Source: Xanthomonas arboricola pv. populi
GTDB taxonomy: Bacteria > Pseudomonadota > Gammaproteobacteria > Xanthomonadales > Xanthomonadaceae
Direction of reading: 5' to 3'
Assembly: GCF_002939945.1 (NCBI RefSeq)
Contig: NZ_MDEB01000010.1
Span: forward strand, 39,171-103,170
Length of the DNA: 64,000 bases
How positions within the stretch are numbered: position 1 is the stretch's first letter; every line of letters starts with the position of its first letter. Under the pieces are notes generated by a model, which worked only from the letters and a program-made list of their open reading frames with translations, ran no database searches and was not told the DNA's origin. The position numbers were made by a program, and so were the translations under genes. This document shows positions 58,896-64,000 of the stretch, one piece after another.

Positions 58896-61508
58896 TTACT
58901 TGACCGGGCAGTCGAGCGTGATTTCGGCTTCGTTGAGCGCGCCCAGCGCGATCTTCGACACCGACAGATCCAGCGCCGCAGCGCTTTCGATGCTGGCGAC
59001 CTGGGTCAGCTTGGTCACGTCCGCACCGGCCACCGCAAAGCACTTCAGCGGCACGCCGAGCACCTTCCACTGGCCCTGCGGCAGCGCGGCCAGGGTCTTC
59101 TGCGCATCGACACGGCCGCCGCACTTGTCGCCACAGCCCACGCCCAGCCACACCGGTGCGGTCACCGCGCTGTCGCGGCGCACGGTCAGCTGCAACTGCA
59201 CATCGCCGTTGCTCTCGCGCGAGACGTCGACCGGCTTGCCGGACACCAGCAGCACGCTGGAGGCCTTGGCACCGGACCACACCAGGCGCCGCGCGTCTTC
59301 CTGCGCCTTGTGATCGACCGCGGTCATCTTCAGGCTGCCGTCGGACAGACCCACCGGCAGCGTGGTCGCCGGCATGTTGGCCTGGCCGGGATTGGACAGC
59401 TGCATCGCAATGCCCAGCGCCGGCTTGCCGCGCACGAAGTACACCCCGCCCACCGACTGCTCGCCGGACACGCCCGACTCCTCCGGCAGCGCGGCCAGGT
59501 CGCCCTTGTCGGCATAGGTCAGACCGAAGCCGAACTTGAACTGCGGGTCGTACTCCTTCTGCCCGACGTTGTTGGCGAACTGCACTGCGGTCTTGGGCCA
59601 GGAGAAGCTCAGCTTGCCCTTGAAGTCATTCTGCACCGTGCCGTCGGCCTTGCGCAGCAGCACGTCGGCAATGCCCTCGCCTTCCGAACCCGGCAACCAG
59701 GCGGCGACGAACGCATCGGCGGCGTTGATGTACTGGTTCATCCACAACGGGCGCCCGCTCAGGAACACCGCCACCACCGGAATGCCCTCGGCCTTGAGCT
59801 TCTTGATCAATGCCAGCTCGCTCTCGTCGCCCGGCTTGTACAGCAGGGTGGCGATGTCGCCCTGGAACTCGGCGTACGGGTTCTCACCGAACACCACCAC
59901 CGCTACGTCGGGCCTGGTCTTGTACACGCCATCGACTGCCAGCTCGGCCTTGCCGCCGGCGGCCTTGATCTGCTTGTCCAGGCCTTCCCAGATGGTGTTG
60001 CCATTGGGGTAGTCGCTGCGCTTGGTGCCGGTGCCCTGCCAGTTCAGCGTCCAGCCGCCGGACTGCTTGCCCATGTCGTTGGCGCCGTCGCCCAGCACCA
60101 GCACGCGCTTTTTCGGATCCAGCGGCAGGATGCCGGCCTGGTTCTTCAGCAGCACCAGCGACTCGCGCACCGCCTGGCGGGCGATCGCGCGATGTTCCGG
60201 CGCGCCCAGCAATTCGTACTTGCCACCGAGCGGGCGCTTGGACGGCTTGCCGGCTTCGAACAGGCCCAGACGCAGCTTGACGCGCAGGATGCGGCGCACC
60301 GCATCGTCCAGGCGCTGCGCCGAAATCTGGCCCGACTTCACCGCCGCCAGTTCGGTCTCGTAGATGCCCTTCCAGCTGTCGGAGGCCATCGCCATGTCGA
60401 CGCCGGCAATGAACGAAGCCGGGCAGTTTTCGTTGGTGCAGCCCTTGACCTGGCCGTGGCCATTCCAGTCGCCGACCACGAAACCGCCGAAGTTCATGCG
60501 GCCCTTGAGCACGTCGGTCAGCATGACCTTGTTGCCGTGCATCTTTTCGCCGTTGAAGCTGTTGAACGAGGCCATCACCGTCTGCGCACCGGCCGCGATC
60601 GCCGGCGGATAACCGGCCGCGTGGATGTCGCGCATGGTGGCTTCGGACACCTTGGTGTCGCCCTGGTCCTTGCCGTCGGTGGTGCCGCCGTCGCCGACGA
60701 AATGCTTCACCGAGGAAATCACGTGGCTGCCGTCGAGGAACTGCGGGGTGCCCGGCACGCCCTGCACGCCTTCGACCATCTTGCCGGCAAAGCTGGCCAC
60801 CACGTCCGGCGACTCGGAATAGCCTTCGTAGCTGCGGCCCCAGCGGTCGTCCTGCGGCACCGCCACGGTGGGCGCGAAGGTCCACTCCATGCCGGTGACG
60901 CGGGTTTCGGCAGCGGTGACTTCGCCGATCTGCTTGATCAGCTCCGGGTTGCGCGTGGCGCCCAGGCCGATGTTGTGCGGGAACAGCGTGGCACCGACGA
61001 TGTTGCTCTGGCCGTGCACCGCATCGATGCCGAAGATGATCGGGATCGCATTGCCGCCCTTGGAGGTGTCCATCGACGCTTCGTAGAAGGCGTCGGCCAG
61101 CTTCAGCCACTCGGCCGGCTTGGCGTCGTACTTGCCGCCCGGGTCGGAGTTGCCACCGGCCAGCACCGACCCGATGCGGTACTTGCGCACGTCGTCCGGG
61201 GTCATGCTGGCGATGTCGCCCTGGATGGTCTGGGCGACCTTCTCTTCGACGCTCATCTTGGCCATCACATCGGTGATGCGCCGCTCCAGGGCCTGGTCCT
61301 GGGCGAACGGCCACGTCGGCGACGGCCACTGGTCGGGATGGATGGCGGTGGACGCCTCGGCGGGTGCGGCGGCCGGCGCCGTCTTGCTCGCCTCGGCAGC
61401 GGTGTCCTTGCCTTGGCAGGCGGCCAGCATCAGCACCGCGGCGGCGGTAGCCAGAGAGAGGGCACGACGCGCGACAGGCGCGGCGGTACGACGAAGCAGC
61501 TTGTCCAA
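58896..61508 (-). CDS. Glycoside hydrolase family 3 beta-glucosidase, lipoprotein
   Basis: 870 residues from the TTG at 61508 (DKLLRRTAAPVARRALSLA), with GGAGA eight bases upstream; an ATG at 61560 reads a longer, unlikely N-terminus. Lipobox LMLAAC near residue 29. GH3 N domain: GIDAVHGQSNIVGATLFPHNIGLGA, KHFVGDGGT, nucleophile Asp in GFVVGDWNGHG; GH3 C domain: LLKNQAGILPLDPKKRVLVLG, acid/base Glu region VFGENPYAEFQGD; a C-terminal beta domain of about 150 residues. Resembles cellodextrin-releasing periplasmic glucosidases (Xanthomonas/Cellvibrio type). Works with the downstream symporter. Confidence 0.93.
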   Translation of the reverse strand: MDKLLRRTAAPVARRALSLATAAAVLMLAACQGKDTAAEASKTAPAAAPAEASTAIHPDQWPSPTWPFAQDQALERRITDVMAKMSVEEKVAQTIQGDIASMTPDDVRKYRIGSVLAGGNSDPGGKYDAKPAEWLKLADAFYEASMDTSKGGNAIPIIFGIDAVHGQSNIVGATLFPHNIGLGATRNPELIKQIGEVTAAETRVTGMEWTFAPTVAVPQDDRWGRSYEGYSESPDVVASFAGKMVEGVQGVPGTPQFLDGSHVISSVKHFVGDGGTTDGKDQGDTKVSEATMRDIHAAGYPPAIAAGAQTVMASFNSFNGEKMHGNKVMLTDVLKGRMNFGGFVVGDWNGHGQVKGCTNENCPASFIAGVDMAMASDSWKGIYETELAAVKSGQISAQRLDDAVRRILRVKLRLGLFEAGKPSKRPLGGKYELLGAPEHRAIARQAVRESLVLLKNQAGILPLDPKKRVLVLGDGANDMGKQSGGWTLNWQGTGTKRSDYPNGNTIWEGLDKQIKAAGGKAELAVDGVYKTRPDVAVVVFGENPYAEFQGDIATLLYKPGDESELALIKKLKAEGIPVVAVFLSGRPLWMNQYINAADAFVAAWLPGSEGEGIADVLLRKADGTVQNDFKGKLSFSWPKTAVQFANNVGQKEYDPQFKFGFGLTYADKGDLAALPEESGVSGEQSVGGVYFVRGKPALGIAMQLSNPGQANMPATTLPVGLSDGSLKMTAVDHKAQEDARRLVWSGAKASSVLLVSGKPVDVSRESNGDVQLQLTVRRDSAVTAPVWLGVGCGDKCGGRVDAQKTLAALPQGQWKVLGVPLKCFAVAGADVTKLTQVASIESAAALDLSVSKIALGALNEAEITLDCPVK

Positions 61509-61942
61509 GATCCAGGTCTCCAGGTGGTTCTCCCCACGGCGTTGCGTGACGCCGCAGGCCATTAGGCGGCGTACGCTTGCGTGATTCCCCTACCCTGTCA
61601 ACACCGCGCGCTTGTATGCCAAACGACGGCCAACTTATTGGCCCGGGCTATAGGCTTGGAATACCGGCAGCACCCGTCAAACCACGGGAAACCGCTAAAT
61701 CCGGCGTGGCGCTTGCGCTTGCGTGGCGGCGCACTTTGCTGCAATGCACCACTGCGCGTGATCCACACTGCGCAGCCCTGTCGCCCGTGCAGATATTCCC
61801 GGGTTCGCTTGCGGCGCCATGTTCGAATGCGCGCCAACAGGTGAGCTCGCCGTCAAACAACTGTCATACCTCGGGCCTAGCGTGACCGGCTTGCCGATGC
61901 GCCACCGGCCATCGTTGATCGCCGTCTTTGCCTGGAGTTTCG
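61509..61942. promoter_or_regulatory. Divergent upstream region, GH3 / phoX genes
   Basis: 434 bases. GGCCAA-CTTA-TTGGCC (61628-61643) is a perfect palindrome about 120 bases before the GH3 start and a candidate operator. A Pho box lies at 61850-61867 on the phoX side. No other structure stood out. Confidence 0.5.
61850..61867 (+). promoter_or_regulatory. Pho box upstream of phoX
   Basis: CCGTCAA-ACAA-CTGTCAT follows the PhoB 7-4-7 direct-repeat rule (consensus CTGTCAT-AWAW-CTGTCAY); the second repeat is perfect, the first differs at two positions. It lies 75 bases before the phoX ATG in the right orientation. Phosphate-starvation control fits the gene. Confidence 0.65.
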
Positions 61943-63898
61943 ATGTCTGCCTCCCCCGATCCCGCCCGCCGCCGCCTGATGCAGTTGCTGGCGGCCGTCC
62001 CGCTGTTGCCGCTGGGCAGCGCCAGCGCCGCCGCCCTGCAACACCTCGGTGGCGTGGCACTGGCCGCTCGCCCGCTGCGGCCGTTGGACACCCCGACGCA
62101 GCTGGTGTCGGCCACCTTCCATGGCATGCCGGCGCCCAGTCTGGCCAACCCGGCCGCGATGGCCACCACCACGGTGGGCTCGTCGCTGACGGTGGCGCGC
62201 AGCGACGGCAGCAGCCAGCGGTATGCCCTGGCCTACCACCCGTTCTTCGTCACCGGCGACCAGGTGCCCGACGGCAAGGGCGGCACCGTGCTGGCCGGCG
62301 GCTATTACGACATCCAGCACCGCCCGATCATCGACCGCTCCAAACCCGGTGCCGAACGCCCGTTCTTTTCCGATTGCCCGGACGGTTCCTCGCTGCTGAC
62401 CCTACCCGATGCCAAGGTGCCCGGGGTCAAGGGCAATCACGTGTTCGCGGTGGTGCAGTTCGAATACACCACCCGCGACCAGGCCGGCAACGACACCAAC
62501 CGCCACCTGCCTGCGCCGATCGCCGTGCTGACGCTGGATCAGGACCCGGCCACCGGCAAGCTGTCGCTGGTGAAGTATCACAACGTCGACACCGCCCCGG
62601 TGCACGGGCTGTGGACCACCTGCGGCGCCAGCCTGTCGCCGTGGAATACCCACCTGTCCAGCGAAGAGTACGAACCCGACGCCACCGCGCTGGCCGGCAA
62701 CACCCAATTCCGCAGCTACAGCACGCATCTGTACGGCGACCCGGAAAAAGCCAATCCGTATCACTACGGCCACCTGCCCGAAATCACCGTGCACCCGGAC
62801 GGCACCGGGAGCGTGCGCAAGCATTACTGCCTGGGCCGCATCTCGCACGAGCTGGTGCAGGTGATGCCCGACCAGCGCACCGTGCTGATGGGCGACGACG
62901 CCACCAATGGCGGGCTGTTCATGTTCATCGCCGACCGCAAGGCGGACCTGTCGGCCGGCACCCTGTACGTGGGCAAGTGGCAGCAGACCTCGGGCGTCGG
63001 CCCGGGCGCGGCCACGTTGCGCTGGATCAAGCTCGGCCATGCCACCAGTGCCGAGATCCAGGCCCTGGCCGACCGCCTCACAGCCGCAGATATCCTCGAC
63101 GTGCACCTGAGCGACCCGGGCGATGCCTCGTTTACCAAGATCCCGTTCAACGGCACCTTCAACTGGATCCGCATCAAGCCGGGCATGGAGAAGGCGGCGA
63201 CCTATCTGGAAACCCATCGCTACGCGGCGCTGGCCGGCGGCAGCCTGGGCTTCACCAAGCTCGAAGGCACCACCGTCAACGCGCGCGACAAGATCGCCTA
63301 CATGGCGATGTCCTACATCGTCACCAGCATGCGTAACGGCTCGGGCGACGTGAGGGTGGAAGGCCCGGATGCGGGTGCGGTGTACGCCCTGAATCTGCGC
63401 GGCGGCCAGCGCGACAGCCACGGCGTGCCGATCCACAGCGACTGGGTGCCGATCGACATGGCCGCACCGGCCGCGCTCACCGGCCACGATCTGGCCAAGG
63501 CCGACGCGCTGGGCAACCTGGCCGACCCGGAACGGCTGGCCAACCCGGACAACCTCAAGTTTTCCGAAGCGCTGCGCACCTTGTTCATCGGCGAAGACAG
63601 CAGCCTGCACGTCAACAATTTCCTGTGGGCCTACAACGTGGATAGCGGCACGCTGACGCGGCTGCTGTCGGTGCCGGCCGGCGCCGAATCCACCGGCCTG
63701 CACGCGGTCGATCAGATCCACGGCTGGACCTACGTGATGAGCAATTTCCAGCACCCCGGCGACTGGGAAAGCCCGCTGCACGACACCGTCAAGGCGACGC
63801 TGGATCCGCTGGTACGCGCCAACTACAAAAACCGCTTCGGCGCGGCGGTGGGCTACCTCACCGGTGATCCGGTGGCAGTGAAGTTGGGCAAGGCCTAG
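61943..63898 (+). CDS. phoX: PhoX-family alkaline phosphatase, Tat-exported
   Basis: 651 residues from ATG 61943, TGGAG upstream. Twin-arginine signal ARRRLMQLLAAVPLLPLG (positions about 8-25, ASAAA cleavage). DUF839/PhoX fold: TTCGASLSPWNTHLSSEEYEP with the iron-ligand Cys and Glu residues, CLGRISHELVQVM, MGDDATNGGLFMFIAD, and C-terminal FIGEDSSLHVNNFLWAYN. Calcium/iron-dependent phosphatase that releases phosphate from esters in the periplasm or outside. A Pho box precedes it. Ends 100 bases before the window edge. Confidence 0.93.
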   Translation: MSASPDPARRRLMQLLAAVPLLPLGSASAAALQHLGGVALAARPLRPLDTPTQLVSATFHGMPAPSLANPAAMATTTVGSSLTVARSDGSSQRYALAYHPFFVTGDQVPDGKGGTVLAGGYYDIQHRPIIDRSKPGAERPFFSDCPDGSSLLTLPDAKVPGVKGNHVFAVVQFEYTTRDQAGNDTNRHLPAPIAVLTLDQDPATGKLSLVKYHNVDTAPVHGLWTTCGASLSPWNTHLSSEEYEPDATALAGNTQFRSYSTHLYGDPEKANPYHYGHLPEITVHPDGTGSVRKHYCLGRISHELVQVMPDQRTVLMGDDATNGGLFMFIADRKADLSAGTLYVGKWQQTSGVGPGAATLRWIKLGHATSAEIQALADRLTAADILDVHLSDPGDASFTKIPFNGTFNWIRIKPGMEKAATYLETHRYAALAGGSLGFTKLEGTTVNARDKIAYMAMSYIVTSMRNGSGDVRVEGPDAGAVYALNLRGGQRDSHGVPIHSDWVPIDMAAPAALTGHDLAKADALGNLADPERLANPDNLKFSEALRTLFIGEDSSLHVNNFLWAYNVDSGTLTRLLSVPAGAESTGLHAVDQIHGWTYVMSNFQHPGDWESPLHDTVKATLDPLVRANYKNRFGAAVGYLTGDPVAVKLGKA

Positions 63899-63980
63899 GT
63901 ACCGCCGTTCCAGTTGCAGCGCTGCGTGACGCTACAGCTGACACGTGCAGCGTGGGGTGCTCGCGGCTGTCGCAATGCCG

Positions 63981-64000
63981 GCAGGAGCACACCTGGGCGC
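63981..64000 (+). repeat. Start of a GTAGGAGCGC repeat at the window edge
   Basis: GCAGGAGCACACCTGGGCGC is one arm of the repeat seen as a palindrome at 16860-16925, cut by the window end; likely a hairpin after phoX. Confidence 0.55.

Noticed and set aside
58842..61565. Plus-strand open frame of 907 codons opposite the GH3 gene
   Set aside because: Shadow of the GH3 coding sequence: repetitive basic composition, no recognisable domain, full overlap with a well-supported gene.

Overview
The window is chromosomal DNA of a GC-rich gammaproteobacterium, almost certainly a Xanthomonas. The grounds are recognition of protein families and gene orders (hisG-D-C-B-H-A-F-IE with fused hisB and hisIE, the mtnB-mtnD-mtnC run, pgaABCD, an FnrN-like regulator) and of intergenic repeats typical of that genus (GGGAATGGGGAATCG, CTTCTCCCGCAAGCGGGAGAAG and GTAGGAGCGCACCTGGGCGCG motifs). 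Genes are tightly packed and mostly housekeeping. I see no prophage, integrase, transposase, rRNA or CRISPR array.

Layout. 1-5.4 kb: end of a short-chain dehydrogenase, EF-P-like efpL, a small lipoprotein, a DUF4105/DUF2388 exported pair, and an FAD-linked 2-hydroxyacid dehydrogenase divergent from serA (5.5-6.8 kb). 7-10.8 kb: Nudix hydrolase and two tandem amino-acid permeases. 10.8-11.5 kb: a repeat-filled gap. 11.5-13.5 kb: methionine-salvage genes mtnB-mtnD-mtnC. 13.8-16.8 kb: a legumain/caspase-like (C13) lipoprotein and a calcineurin-like phosphoesterase, convergent, with a Fur-box-like palindrome and terminator between them. 16.9-26.1 kb (minus): a complete, overlapping histidine operon headed by a TrpR-related regulator with its own palindromic operator, and hisS just upstream. 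26.2-27.8 kb: FnrN-type regulator and an L,D-transpeptidase-like protein. 27.9-33.4 kb (minus): thrL-thrA-thrB and thrC, with a readable attenuator and an EthD-family gene inserted in the opposite direction between thrB and thrC. 33.7-34.2 kb: tspO. 34.2-40.5 kb: an AT-rich control region and pgaABCD for poly-beta-1,6-N-acetylglucosamine. 40.86 kb: tRNA-Arg(CCT). 41-42.6 kb: an ALDH7-type aldehyde dehydrogenase. 43-47 kb: small membrane protein, then methyltransferase-pyrD-murB-EamA packed together. 47.2-49.3 kb: racemase-like protein and an MHS-type MFS transporter. 49.4-51.4 kb (minus): ispG and an overlapping PAP2 phosphatase. 51.5-53.3 kb: RegB/RegA-like redox two-component pair. 53.7-63.9 kb: GH5 mannanase-like enzyme, GAF-GGDEF-EAL protein, GH3 glucosidase with a sodium-sugar symporter, and a Tat-exported PhoX phosphatase with a Pho box.

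The most useful non-coding observations are: (1) a Fur-box-like palindrome between convergent genes followed by a C-rich stretch and an intrinsic terminator, which looks like an iron-regulated small RNA; (2) the hisR operator; (3) the thr attenuator with its leader peptide; (4) a Pho box before phoX; (5) an efpL start codon that has no Shine-Dalgarno sequence and abuts a 29-bp inverted repeat; and (6) a composite dispersed element of several hundred bases present twice in opposite orientation (about 10.95-11.4 kb and 53.32-53.66 kb). Everything is read by eye; no database search or alignment was run.
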